Source: Candidatus Epulonipiscium sp. (GTDB lineage: Bacteria > Bacillota > Clostridia > Lachnospirales > Cellulosilyticaceae). Taken from it: a stretch of 35,241 nt of DNA. A program made the translations under genes and the position numbers. How positions within the stretch are numbered: the stretch's first letter is position 1; each line of letters begins with the position of its first letter. The stretch lies in NCBI GenBank assembly GCA_012518255.1, contig JAAYSX010000017.1:1-35241 (forward strand), read 5' to 3'. Under the pieces are notes generated by a model. It was not told where the DNA came from. It ran no database searches and saw nothing but the letters and a program-made list of their open reading frames with translations. Of the stretch, positions 25,291-33,605 are shown one piece after another.

Positions 25291-25319
25291 ATTATACGCA
25301 GTGCTATATTATTTGTCAA
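25291..25319 (-). promoter_or_regulatory. Perfect sigma-A promoter for DUF177-rpmF
   Basis: Minus strand: TTGACA (25314-25319), 17-base spacer, TATAAT (25291-25296). It starts 4 bases after the ackA stop, so pta-ackA and DUF177-rpmF are separate units even without a terminator between them. Confidence 0.9.
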
Positions 25320-25323
25320 TAAG

Positions 25324-26520
25324 TTATTTTTCTAGTAATTCTACAACATCTCTTGCAATCATAAGCTCTTCATTTGTCGGAATTACCATGGTGCGAACTT
25401 TAGCATCATCTGCAGAAAAATCGCATTCTTTTCCTCTACAATTATTCTTATCCTTGTCTATTTTAACTCCTAGCCAGCTAAGGTCCCTGCACACTTCTTC
25501 ACGCATAGTAATGTTGTTTTCTCCAAGGCCTGCTGTAAATGCAATAGCATCTACACCATTCATAATTGCTGCATAAGATCCAATATAGCTAATTAGCCTA
25601 TGTTGGAAGACATCCATTGTCATACGGCAGATCTCATCTCCTGCATCTAATCCATCTTCTATTTCACGGAAGTCACTAGATATGCCTGAAAGGGCTAGTA
25701 CCCCAGACTCTTTATTAAGCATTTTATCTATATCTGCTGCTGAAAGATTTTCTTTTTCCATTAGGAAGGTTATTATAGCTGGGTCAATATCACCACTACG
25801 TGTTCCCATAACTAAACCTGCAAGGGGAGTAAAGCCCATGGACGTTTCAACAGATTTTCCGCCATCAACAGCACAAATACTTGCACCATTTCCAAGGTGG
25901 CATACTATAATCTTTGTATCTTCAATAGGTTTATCAAGCATACTTGCTACTCTTGATGCAACAAATTTATGTGATGTGCCATGGAAACCATATTTGCGGG
26001 TACCGTATTTTTCGTAGTATTTGTTTGGTATTGCATAGGTATAGGCCTTCTTAGGCATAGTTTGGTGGAAAGCTGTATCAAATGTGGCTACCATTGGAAC
26101 ACCTGGCATAAGCTCCTGGCATGCATTAATACCAATTAGGTTTGGTGGATTGTGAAGTGGAGCTAGCTGGCTACATTCATCTATTGCTGCCTTAACTTCT
26201 TCGGTTATTATAGTTGAGCTACTAAACTTCTCCCCACCGTGTACAACCCTATGGCCAACTGCTGCTATCTCACCCATATCATCTATACACTTAGTATCAC
26301 CATTAGTAAGCTTATCTATAACCTGCTCAAATGCTACCTTATGGTCAGGAATTGCAACTTCTACCTTAACTGCATCTTGTCCTGTGGTAGTATGCTTAAT
26401 AAAAGAACCATCAATACCTATTCTTTCGCAATTTCCAATTGCTATTAAATTTTCGTTTTCCATATCAAGTAACTGATACTTAAGTGATGAACTACCACAA
26501 TTTATTACTAATACTTTCAT
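25324..26520 (-). CDS. ackA: Acetate kinase
   Basis: Converts acetyl phosphate and ADP to acetate and ATP, the energy-yielding end of fermentation. The 398-residue protein starts MKVLVINCGSSSLKYQLLD and has GHRVVHGGEKF, FDTAFHQTMP, FHGTSHK, HLGNGASICAV, GTRSGDIDP and FTAGLGENN, all family motifs. AAAGGGGAG precedes the ATG. It lies 39 bases after pta and should be cotranscribed with it. Confidence 0.98.
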   Translation of the reverse strand: MKVLVINCGSSSLKYQLLDMENENLIAIGNCERIGIDGSFIKHTTTGQDAVKVEVAIPDHKVAFEQVIDKLTNGDTKCIDDMGEIAAVGHRVVHGGEKFSSSTIITEEVKAAIDECSQLAPLHNPPNLIGINACQELMPGVPMVATFDTAFHQTMPKKAYTYAIPNKYYEKYGTRKYGFHGTSHKFVASRVASMLDKPIEDTKIIVCHLGNGASICAVDGGKSVETSMGFTPLAGLVMGTRSGDIDPAIITFLMEKENLSAADIDKMLNKESGVLALSGISSDFREIEDGLDAGDEICRMTMDVFQHRLISYIGSYAAIMNGVDAIAFTAGLGENNITMREEVCRDLSWLGVKIDKDKNNCRGKECDFSADDAKVRTMVIPTNEELMIARDVVELLEK

Positions 26521-26559
26521 TATATATCTCCCCTTTAAAATTTTAATTATTCATATTTA

Positions 26560-27555
26560 TTATTTAAACTGAGATTGAACTGCTGTAATTGCTACTACCC
26601 CAACAATATCCTCAACACTACATCCTCTAGATAAATCATTAACTGGAGCTGCAATACCTTGTGTAACTGGCCCATATGCTTGAGCATTTGCTAATCTTTG
26701 AACTAATTTATAGCCTATATTACCTGCATCTAGATCTGGGAAAACAAGTACATTTGCATGGCCTGCAACTGAACTACCTGGAGATTTGCTTGCCCCAAGT
26801 TCTGGTACAATGGCAGCATCTAATTGTAATTCCCCGTCTATCTTAAGGTCAGGAGCTTCTTGTTTAGCAATATTTGTAGCTGCAATAACCTTATCAACGT
26901 CAGCATGGCTTGCACTACCTTTTGATGAGTGTGAAAGCATTGCTACAAGTGGCTCTGCCTCTACTAATTGCTCAAAGCTTTCAGCTGAGCTTTGGGCTAT
27001 AGCAGCTAGTTCACTAGAACTTGGGTTTTGTACAAGTCCACAGTCTGAGAATACAAATGTTCCCTCTTCACCCATATCACAGTTTGGCACTACCATTACA
27101 AAGAAACTTGATACCATTTTAGTACCCAGTGCTGTTTTTAAAATCTGAAGTGATGGCCTTAATACATCTGCTGTAGAATAAGCAGCACCTGCAACCATAC
27201 CGTCAGCATCCCCTTGCTTTACCATCATTACACCTAGGTAGAGGGGCTGTGTAGTAAGTATTTCTTTAGCACTTTCCATAGTCATACCCTTATGTTTCCT
27301 AAGGTCTACTAAGGTTGTTATATATTCATCCATTTCACTAAATTCTAATGGATCTACAAATTCTGCCTTGCTTAAATCTATACTCTCATCCACGCTCATA
27401 ATTTCATCTTTGTTACCAATTAATATAACATCCGCTATTTCTTCAGAAATTATCTGCTGGGCTGCCTTTAAAACCCTAACATCAGAAGTTTCTGGAAGTA
27501 TAATTCTTTTTTTGCTTGCTCTTGCTCTTTGCTTAATCTTTTCTATAAAAGACAT
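26560..27555 (-). CDS. pta: Phosphate acetyltransferase (phosphotransacetylase)
   Basis: Makes acetyl phosphate from acetyl-CoA for acetate kinase. The 331-residue protein is the short, single-domain type typical of Firmicutes: MSFIEKIKQRARASKKRIIL, then AAYSTADVLRPSLQI, VFSDCGLVQNPSS, MLSHSSKGSA and NVLVFPDLDAGNIGYKLVQR. ATG 27555 follows AAAGGGG; the longer reading from 27639 adds an unrelated 28 residues over the promoter region and is rejected. A sigma-A promoter lies upstream. Confidence 0.98.
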   Translation of the reverse strand: MSFIEKIKQRARASKKRIILPETSDVRVLKAAQQIISEEIADVILIGNKDEIMSVDESIDLSKAEFVDPLEFSEMDEYITTLVDLRKHKGMTMESAKEILTTQPLYLGVMMVKQGDADGMVAGAAYSTADVLRPSLQILKTALGTKMVSSFFVMVVPNCDMGEEGTFVFSDCGLVQNPSSSELAAIAQSSAESFEQLVEAEPLVAMLSHSSKGSASHADVDKVIAATNIAKQEAPDLKIDGELQLDAAIVPELGASKSPGSSVAGHANVLVFPDLDAGNIGYKLVQRLANAQAYGPVTQGIAAPVNDLSRGCSVEDIVGVVAITAVQSQFK

Positions 27556-27610
27556 TTTATAAACCCCTTTCAAGATTTTGGTTTTCGTATTATAATAATC
27601 CTCAACCTTT

Positions 27611-27639
27611 ATTATAGACAATGTACCCCATGTATACAA
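27611..27639 (-). promoter_or_regulatory. Sigma-A promoter of pta-ackA
   Basis: Minus strand: TTGTAT (27634-27639, 4 of 6 to consensus), 17-base spacer, TATAAT (27611-27616). It lies 55 bases before the pta ATG. Confidence 0.8.
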
Positions 27640-27678
27640 GAGTGTTTGCTAGATTACTTGTTTTTTAGCCGATTATCT

Positions 27679-27684
27679 TATAAT
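27679..27684 (+). promoter_or_regulatory. Probable -10 element of tmcAL
   Basis: TATAAT on the plus strand, 23 bases before the tmcAL ATG. The upstream TTGTTT (27658-27663) gives a spacer of only 15 bases, so the -35 is weak. Confidence 0.45.
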
Positions 27685-27707
27685 ATATCAACTAAAGGAG
27701 TGAGAAA

Positions 27708-28919
27708 ATGAATATTGTTGGAGTAGTTGCTGAATATAATCCCTTTCATAATGGTCATTTCTATCAGCTTAAAAAGGCCAAAGAATTAACCAATTCCAAA
27801 TACTCTGTAATAGTTATGAGCCCAAACTTTGTTCAAAGGGGAGGCCCAGCAATTATAGATAAGTGGGCCCGTACAAGGATGGCCCTTTCTAATGGTGCTG
27901 ACCTAGTAATTGAACTTCCCACACCATATGCTACTGCTAGCGCCGAGTTCTTTGCCCAGGCTAGTGTTTCACTTTTAGATAACTGTGGCATCGTTAGCCA
28001 TATTAATTTTGGTAGTGAAAGCAATAATATAGAACTAATTACCAAAATCTCCCGAATACTTCTTGATGAGCCCAGGGAATTTAAAGACCTACTAAAATAT
28101 CACCTAGACCAGGGCCTAAGTTTCCCTGCTGCTAGGGCTAAAGCTCTCTCTATATATGGACCAGAGATAGAAGAAACTATTGGATCACCAAACAATATAC
28201 TAGCTATTGAATATATAAAAGCCTTAATTAAACTAAAATCTAATATCATCCCCACTACTATAGAGCGGCTTGGCTCAGACTATCATAGCACAAGTATTAT
28301 AGACCATATGCCATCAGCTACTGCAATCCGTAGTAATGTTGAAGTCAATAATTGGCAGGATATAGACAAATCCATGCCTAGTAACTGCTATAAGCTCTTG
28401 TATGAAAATAAGGATAGACTTGTATCCTATAAGGATCTATCTGACTTTCTTACTTATAGACTATTATTCTCCTCACCTAATGATTTAAAAGAAATTACAG
28501 GTATTACTGAGGGTATGGAAAATAGGATATTTAACGCATTTAGCAATAATAATTCTATAGAAGAAATAGTAAAAGATAGCAAATCAAAACGCTTTACCCA
28601 GACATCAATACAAAGAATGCTTCTTAGTATAATATTAGATATTAAGAAGTCCGACTTTGAAGAGTTTAATTCTGCTAGTGGGCATCACTATATAAGGGTT
28701 TTAGGATTTAAAAAATCCTCAGCCCATCTTTTGGGAAGCTTAAAAAGGGAGTCTAAGCTCCCCCTAGTCACAAATGTAGCTAAGGACTATAACAACTTAT
28801 CACCAATAGGTAAAAAGATGTTAGATCTTGAAATACTAAGTAGCAATTTGTATTTTTCCCTCAAAAATTCAAAAGATAGCTATAACCTAGACTATACCCA
28901 GCCTATTATTAAGATTTAA
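27708..28919 (+). CDS. tmcAL: tRNA(Met) cytidine acetate ligase TmcAL (YlbM)
   Basis: Uses ATP and acetate to make acetyl-AMP and form N4-acetylcytidine at C34 of elongator tRNA-Met. The 403-residue protein starts MNIVGVVAEYNPFHNGHFYQ, with the nucleotidyltransferase motif HxGH (H14-H17), then VIVMSPNFVQRGGPA, KWARTRMAL, NFGSES, and a C-terminal domain with RVLGF. AAAGGAG precedes the ATG. It runs opposite to most of the window, diverging from pta-ackA, whose product acetate is its substrate. Confidence 0.96.
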   Translation: MNIVGVVAEYNPFHNGHFYQLKKAKELTNSKYSVIVMSPNFVQRGGPAIIDKWARTRMALSNGADLVIELPTPYATASAEFFAQASVSLLDNCGIVSHINFGSESNNIELITKISRILLDEPREFKDLLKYHLDQGLSFPAARAKALSIYGPEIEETIGSPNNILAIEYIKALIKLKSNIIPTTIERLGSDYHSTSIIDHMPSATAIRSNVEVNNWQDIDKSMPSNCYKLLYENKDRLVSYKDLSDFLTYRLLFSSPNDLKEITGITEGMENRIFNAFSNNNSIEEIVKDSKSKRFTQTSIQRMLLSIILDIKKSDFEEFNSASGHHYIRVLGFKKSSAHLLGSLKRESKLPLVTNVAKDYNNLSPIGKKMLDLEILSSNLYFSLKNSKDSYNLDYTQPIIKI

Positions 28920-28982
28920 TTTACGTATCATTCTACTTGCATGTACATAGTAATATAAGCAAGAAGATGAGGTGATAAATTA

Positions 28983-29972
28983 ATGATTATTACAAAAAAG
29001 CAATCTAGCTACATACTGCCCCTTGCTAGCCTTAGCCTTATATTAGCCTTGCTTATAAATCCTAGCCTATCAATTGATGCCGCCAAAACAGGGCTATTAC
29101 TTTGGTTTAATATAGTCTTGCCATCTTTACTACCTTTTATAATAGCTTCTAATATACTTATGGCATCTGGCAGTGTTTATTTCTTTGAAAAACTATTTAG
29201 GCCTATTATGTGGCCCTTATTTAGGCTGCCCGGCTGCTGCGCTTTTCCCTGGGTTATGGGCCTTATATCCGGTTACCCCATGGGAGCCAAACTTGCAGCA
29301 AATCTTTGGAATGAAAATCAGATTACAGACTCTGAATTACAACGCCTTCTTAGCTTTTGCAACAATAGTGGCCCCTTTTTTATATTAGGTGCTGTTGGAA
29401 GCGGAATATTTAATGACCCGGCCTTAGGTTATTTTTTAATAAAGGTTCATTTTATTTCATCCCTTATGGTAGGTCTTATTTTTAGATTCTATGGCCAGGC
29501 GTCAAGGCCTAGACCTAGTACATATAATAATACATTTAAGCCTGCTAGTTCCATAGGCGGAGTCCTAGCAAGCAGTATAAGTAGCTCTATGGAAGTAATA
29601 GCTCAAATAGGTGGCTATATAATATTTTTTTCTGTTATCGGGGCCCTTCTTAGGAAGGCCAGCTCTGTACTAACACTTGCAAAAATAGTAAATTTACTCT
29701 TTAAACCTCTTGGAATGACAGCTAGTTTAGCCCTATCATGGATAATAGGTCTTAGTGAAATGTCTAATGGTATTAGTTTACTTGCTAAGGTTCAAGGCCC
29801 GCAAACATTAAAACTTGCTGTAATTAGCTTTATCCTTGCTTGGGGTGGCCTATCGATTCATGCCCAAAGCTTGCACTTTTTAAAAAACACAAAAATAAAA
29901 ACACCCCTGTATTTGTTTGGAAAATTCCTACATGGTGTTTTTGCATTTATATTAACCTATATATTACTTTAG
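28983..29972 (+). CDS. ylbJ: Sporulation integral membrane protein YlbJ
   Basis: A 329-residue multipass membrane protein of the YlbJ/nucleoside-recognition (gate) family, needed for normal spore resistance in Bacillus, where it is under sigma-E control. Hydrophobic segments lie near residues 12-30, 40-62, 75-100, 150-165, 210-235, 255-270 and 305-328, with GLISGYPMGAKLAANL and the polar stretch LLSFCNNSGPFFILG between them. GAGGTG is 8 bases before the ATG. It follows tmcAL by 63 bases and its stop lies inside cobU, convergent by 9 bases. I could not see a clear sigma-E promoter. Confidence 0.93.
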   Translation: MIITKKQSSYILPLASLSLILALLINPSLSIDAAKTGLLLWFNIVLPSLLPFIIASNILMASGSVYFFEKLFRPIMWPLFRLPGCCAFPWVMGLISGYPMGAKLAANLWNENQITDSELQRLLSFCNNSGPFFILGAVGSGIFNDPALGYFLIKVHFISSLMVGLIFRFYGQASRPRPSTYNNTFKPASSIGGVLASSISSSMEVIAQIGGYIIFFSVIGALLRKASSVLTLAKIVNLLFKPLGMTASLALSWIIGLSEMSNGISLLAKVQGPQTLKLAVISFILAWGGLSIHAQSLHFLKNTKIKTPLYLFGKFLHGVFAFILTYILL

Positions 29973-30515
29973 CTTTATTGGTAGGCCGCAGGATACTAAG
30001 TAAACACTGTCACTCATTCTAGCTATCTCCTGGTTTACCCTACCTGCTATATCTCTAAATATCCGGCCTAGCTTATATTCAGGTACAATACCTGACCCAA
30101 GCTCATTGGTAACTAGGATAAGATTTTTTTCTTGGATACGCGTAGCCTTGATTAACTTTTTAAATTCCTGCATTATCTGATTTTCTAATATATTAAGATC
30201 CTCCTGCTTCATACCTTCTACATCCATAGCAGAATCAAACATTAAATTACTTATCATTATTGTTACGCAATCAAGTAAAATATTTTTATTCTTAGACCCA
30301 TAGATAAGATTATCAAGGTCCCTGTATTGCTCTGCAGTATCCCACCTTTGATTTCTACTTTGCCTATGCATCCTAACCCTATCTTCCATTTCTTTATCAG
30401 TTATAACTGCTGTAGCAATATATAGGACATCATCTGTATCCTTATATAAACTCTCTGCATACCTACTTTTACCGCTCCTACTACCACCTGTAATCAGGCT
30501 AATTTTAGAAGACAT
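29964..30515 (-). CDS. cobU: Adenosylcobinamide kinase / adenosylcobinamide-phosphate guanylyltransferase
   Basis: Phosphorylates adenosylcobinamide and attaches GMP to give AdoCbi-GDP, the substrate of CobS. The 183-residue protein has the P-loop TGGSRSGKSRYAE (10-17), His50 in RMHRQSR as the likely guanylylated residue, VTNELGSGIVPE and the family end. AGGAGG precedes the ATG. It is the last gene of cobC-cobS-cobU and overlaps the end of ylbJ on the other strand by 9 bases. Confidence 0.96.
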   Translation of the reverse strand: MSSKISLITGGSRSGKSRYAESLYKDTDDVLYIATAVITDKEMEDRVRMHRQSRNQRWDTAEQYRDLDNLIYGSKNKNILLDCVTIMISNLMFDSAMDVEGMKQEDLNILENQIMQEFKKLIKATRIQEKNLILVTNELGSGIVPEYKLGRIFRDIAGRVNQEIARMSDSVYLVSCGLPIKLK

Positions 30516-30531
30516 TTAAATACCTCCTACA

Positions 30532-31284
30532 TTATATAATGGCACAATAAACTATAAGCATAACAAGGGTTGTTAGCTCCTGGATAGCCCCCATTGTATC
30601 CCCTGTAATTCCTCTTATTTTCTTGTATGATAAAAGGTAAAAGAGAAAAGATACAAAACCACCTGCAAAAAGCAAAATCAAAGATGGGTATAGCCCAATT
30701 GCTATATGGGCTATAATAAGGGAATATATTGTTGCCACAATTACAATTATAATATTCATATTACCAATAAATATATTACCAGAGCCCTTACTTTTAGCAG
30801 GCCTTCCCCACATTGCAGTATAAAGTACAAATATTTTGCTAAACATAATTACAACAAGAAGTATATTTAACTTATTTTGCCCTATAATATATTCTATAGC
30901 TAGGTACTGCAAGAGTATATTAGATACTATAGCGCATAGGGCAAAGGTGCCTGAGCTACTATCTTGCATAATTTCAAGCCTTCTATCCTTATCTGATGTA
31001 AATGCAAAGAAGCCATCAAAGCTATCACCTAAACCATCAATATGTAAAGCACCTGTTATTATAATGGGTAGTATTACAGCAATTCCTGCAAGTAAAGAAC
31101 TTGGTAATAATGCATAAAGGCTTCTTACTAACATATACTGACAAGTTCCTATAATAAAACCAATAAGGGGCAAAAATACAACCCCCCTCCTAAAATTCTT
31201 AGGGGATGCTGGTAAATTTATCTTAATAGGAAACCTGGTAAAAAACTGGACCATCAATAAAAAATCCTTTATAATATTTTTCAT
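30532..31284 (-). CDS. cobS: Adenosylcobinamide-GDP ribazoletransferase (cobalamin synthase)
   Basis: Integral membrane enzyme that joins AdoCbi-GDP with alpha-ribazole (phosphate), the last assembly step of the cobalamin lower loop. The 250-residue protein has several hydrophobic segments and the conserved acidic region ALHIDGLGDSFDGFFAFTS followed by RLEIMQDSSSGTFA. Its start overlaps the cobC stop by 4 bases (ATGA), which suggests coupled translation. cobT, which makes the ribazole phosphate, is not in the window. Confidence 0.96.
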   Translation of the reverse strand: MKNIIKDFLLMVQFFTRFPIKINLPASPKNFRRGVVFLPLIGFIIGTCQYMLVRSLYALLPSSLLAGIAVILPIIITGALHIDGLGDSFDGFFAFTSDKDRRLEIMQDSSSGTFALCAIVSNILLQYLAIEYIIGQNKLNILLVVIMFSKIFVLYTAMWGRPAKSKGSGNIFIGNMNIIIVIVATIYSLIIAHIAIGLYPSLILLFAGGFVSFLFYLLSYKKIRGITGDTMGAIQELTTLVMLIVYCAII

Positions 31285-31877
31285 TCTAATACTTCCTTAT
31301 TAATTCCTTCAATATACAAATTACCATAATCATATCCTATTATATTAATACTGGCATTACTAACCATAAAGTTCCAGAAAAGCCCTGGATTATCATCCAT
31401 TACATGGGAGAATATGGACTTTATAGTTCCAGAGTGGGCCATAATTAGAATATTTTGGGCCTGGCAGCCTATTATTTCTTTCCAAATATAGGTTACCCTT
31501 TTATAGAAATCAATAAATGATTCCCCACCTGGTGGACAAAAATTCATCCAGTCATCCTCCCATTTCCTTGTATCTTCTGGATAGAGTTTAGAGATCTCCT
31601 TATAGGTTTTTCCTTCAAAAATGCCAAAGTTAATTTCAGATAATTCCCTATGGATTTCTGCCCTTTTATATAGGTCTTCACCACAAATCTTTAGGCTTTG
31701 CAAACATCTCCTTGAGCTGCTACTATAAACTCTATCAAAGTTAATCTTATTAATTTCATCCCTTACTTTTTCTATTTCTTTAATACCTTCTTCATTTAAT
31801 AAGGGATCTAAACTCCCATAGTACCTGCCTTGTAGGTTAAGGTCAGTTTGTCCGTGCCTAATTAAATATACCTTCAT
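31281..31877 (-). CDS. cobC: Histidine phosphatase, probable alpha-ribazole phosphatase CobC
   Basis: Histidine phosphatase superfamily member, 198 residues, with the RHG motif at 7-9 (LIRHGQTDLN), an SSSRRC segment, EINFGIFEG (acidic residue for catalysis) and AHSGTIKS (second catalytic His). Fused in an operon with cobS and cobU, it is best read as the phosphatase that removes the 5' phosphate of alpha-ribazole or of adenosylcobalamin phosphate. Sequence alone cannot exclude a broader phosphoglycerate mutase-like role; the assignment leans on context. Confidence 0.88.
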   Translation of the reverse strand: MKVYLIRHGQTDLNLQGRYYGSLDPLLNEEGIKEIEKVRDEINKINFDRVYSSSSRRCLQSLKICGEDLYKRAEIHRELSEINFGIFEGKTYKEISKLYPEDTRKWEDDWMNFCPPGGESFIDFYKRVTYIWKEIIGCQAQNILIMAHSGTIKSIFSHVMDDNPGLFWNFMVSNASINIIGYDYGNLYIEGINKEVLE

Positions 31878-31886
31878 AGACTTTAC

Positions 31887-32435
31887 CTATTCTTCATATT
31901 CCTCAGGTAAGTCAGGAACTACTCCCTTAAGTTCCTTCCTGTTTTCATATACGGTCCTAAGGATATTCGCAGTACTATCTTCAAATTCTGAACTTTTACT
32001 ATGGAAGAGTTCTAGGGTATTATTAAGATTACCCTCAACCTCCTTAAGAACACTTTCTGCATATTCCACTGCCCCAAGATGCATTTCCCTAGCATCTAAA
32101 CGGGCCGCCTGTAATATTCTATCTGCTTCTTCCTGGGCAAGCCTGGTTATTTCATGCTCCATGGTCATACGCTTTACAATATCATGGGCCTCTTCAACTA
32201 TCATATCAGCCTCCATTTGGGCCTGGGATAAAATCTTTGTTTTATCCTTTACAACCCACTTAGATTGCTGGATTTCATTAGGCAGCCTTAACCTTATGTC
32301 TTTTATAAGATCAAACATTTCATCCTTATCTACTTGAACCTTTGAAGATAGGATAACCGGCTTACTCTCCTCAAGTATATCCTCCATTAATTCTAACATG
32401 TCATTGATTTCATTTATTCTTTCATTTTCTTCCAT
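31887..32435 (-). CDS. Coiled-coil protein of unknown function (downstream of coaD)
   Basis: A 182-residue acidic protein, mostly helical, without signal peptide or membrane segment. A central region (about 60-140) has heptad-like patterns rich in Glu, Ala and Met (KILSQAQMEADMIVEEAHDI, then TRLAQEEADRILQAARLDAR), resembling the coiled coils of DivIVA, F-type ATPase subunit b and V-type subunit E/H. Such proteins sit after coaD in many Clostridia and are often labelled ATPase without evidence; I see no P-loop. It lies 5 bases after coaD, with AAAGGAG before its ATG. Function unknown; a scaffold or cell-division role is possible. Confidence 0.85.
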   Translation of the reverse strand: MEENERINEINDMLELMEDILEESKPVILSSKVQVDKDEMFDLIKDIRLRLPNEIQQSKWVVKDKTKILSQAQMEADMIVEEAHDIVKRMTMEHEITRLAQEEADRILQAARLDAREMHLGAVEYAESVLKEVEGNLNNTLELFHSKSSEFEDSTANILRTVYENRKELKGVVPDLPEEYEE

Positions 32436-32440
32436 AATTT

Positions 32441-32923
32441 TTACTCTCCTTTATACTTTTCAAGTGTTTTTTCAGCTACTATTTCTGGTACAAAATCACA
32501 AACACTTCCCCCAAAACTTGCTACTTCTTTTATGGCACTAGAGCTTAAAAATGAATATTTAACATCGGTAACCAAGAATATTGTCTCCATATCATTATGT
32601 AAATGCTTATTCATTTGGGCCATTTGAAACTCATATTCAAAGTCTGTCAGCGCCCTTAATCCCCTAATTATTAAATTAGCATTCTTTTCTTTAGCAAAAT
32701 CAACTAAAAGTCCTGAGAAGGTTTCTATTTGTATGTTTTCTATGTCTTTACATGACTCCTCAATTAATTTTATTCTTTCTTCCATTGTAAATAATGATGT
32801 CTTCTTATTGTTTTGTAATATAGCCACTATTAAAACATCAACAAGTTTTGCTGATCTTTTAATAATATCTATATGCCCATTAGTAACAGGGTCAAAACTT
32901 CCTGGATAAATTCCTATTTGCAT
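32441..32923 (-). CDS. coaD: Phosphopantetheine adenylyltransferase
   Basis: Penultimate step of coenzyme A synthesis: adenylates 4'-phosphopantetheine. The 160-residue protein starts MQIGIYPGSFDPVTNGHIDI (TxGH at 14-17), with IIRGLRALTDFEYEFQMAQM in the middle and FLSSSAIKEVASFGG near the end, the full set of family motifs. Its ribosome-binding site AAAGGAG is within the end of rsmD, 5 bases away, so the two are coupled. It also supplies the arm carried by AcpP. Confidence 0.98.
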   Translation of the reverse strand: MQIGIYPGSFDPVTNGHIDIIKRSAKLVDVLIVAILQNNKKTSLFTMEERIKLIEESCKDIENIQIETFSGLLVDFAKEKNANLIIRGLRALTDFEYEFQMAQMNKHLHNDMETIFLVTDVKYSFLSSSAIKEVASFGGSVCDFVPEIVAEKTLEKYKGE

Positions 32924-32928
32924 ATAAC

Positions 32929-33477
32929 CTATACTCCTTTTAAAAAAATCATTGTTGTTATCTTATAATCTTTTTCTTTCCATATTTTGAGCTCCTTATA
33001 ATCCTTTAACTTATAATCCTTTGGCTTTTCAATAATAATAAATCCCTCTGGATCTAAAAGCTTGTTATCTATAATTGCTTGTAAGGTGTTATTTATCAAA
33101 TCCTCATTATAAGGTGGGTCCATGAAGATAATATTAAACTTTTTGTTTTCCTTGCCCAGCCTATCTAAAGCCTTATATATGTCCATATTTAAGATTGTGG
33201 AGTCCTCATTAAATCTTGTTTTATTAATATTGCTACTTATAGCCTTGTTAGCCTCCCTGGAGCTTTCTACAAATGTTGCATCTTTTGCCCCCCGGCTTAA
33301 GGCTTCAATACCAATTGCTCCCGACCCACTATATAGATCCAGGAAACTTTTATCATAAAGTTCAAAGCCTATCATATTAAATAAGGACTCTTTTATTCGA
33401 TCAGATGTTGGCCTTGTTTCCTGGCCACTAGGTCCTACTAATTTACTTCCTCTTGCCCTTCCTGCAATTACTCTCAT
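32929..33477 (-). CDS. rsmD: 16S rRNA (guanine966-N2)-methyltransferase RsmD
   Basis: SAM-dependent methyltransferase for G966 in 16S rRNA. The 182-residue protein has MRVIAGRARGSKL, the RPTSDRIKESLFNM motif, the SAM site LDLYSGSGAIG (46-56) and the catalytic DPPY at 120-123. AAGGAG precedes the ATG. It follows the SASP terminator and leads into coaD, the usual pair. Confidence 0.96.
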   Translation of the reverse strand: MRVIAGRARGSKLVGPSGQETRPTSDRIKESLFNMIGFELYDKSFLDLYSGSGAIGIEALSRGAKDATFVESSREANKAISSNINKTRFNEDSTILNMDIYKALDRLGKENKKFNIIFMDPPYNEDLINNTLQAIIDNKLLDPEGFIIIEKPKDYKLKDYKELKIWKEKDYKITTMIFLKGV

Positions 33478-33543
33478 AAGCTTATACTCCTTGTAATCAT
33501 AACTTTAATGTCATTATAGCAATTAATTTGAATAATAACAATC

Positions 33544-33571
33544 AAAAAGGATGACATATGTCATCCTTTTT
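33544..33571 (-). terminator. Terminator after the SASP gene
   Basis: Perfect 28-base palindrome, AAAAAGGATGACAT and its complement, ending in TTTTT on both strands. It lies about 35 bases after the SASP stop and 66 before rsmD. Confidence 0.88.
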
Positions 33572-33605
33572 GTATATTTTATAATTATTAAATCTTAATT
33601 ATAAG

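Noticed and set aside
27556-27639. 28-residue N-terminal extension of pta
   Set aside because: It would translate across the sigma-A promoter; the family start and AAAGGGG site point to 27555.
28920-28982. Sigma-E promoter before ylbJ
   Set aside because: Sequences such as TACATAGT match the -10 consensus at only about half the positions and no -35 fits, so I did not call it.
31878-32440. Cobalamin riboswitch for the cob genes
   Set aside because: The region upstream of cobC is coding; there is no room for such an element.
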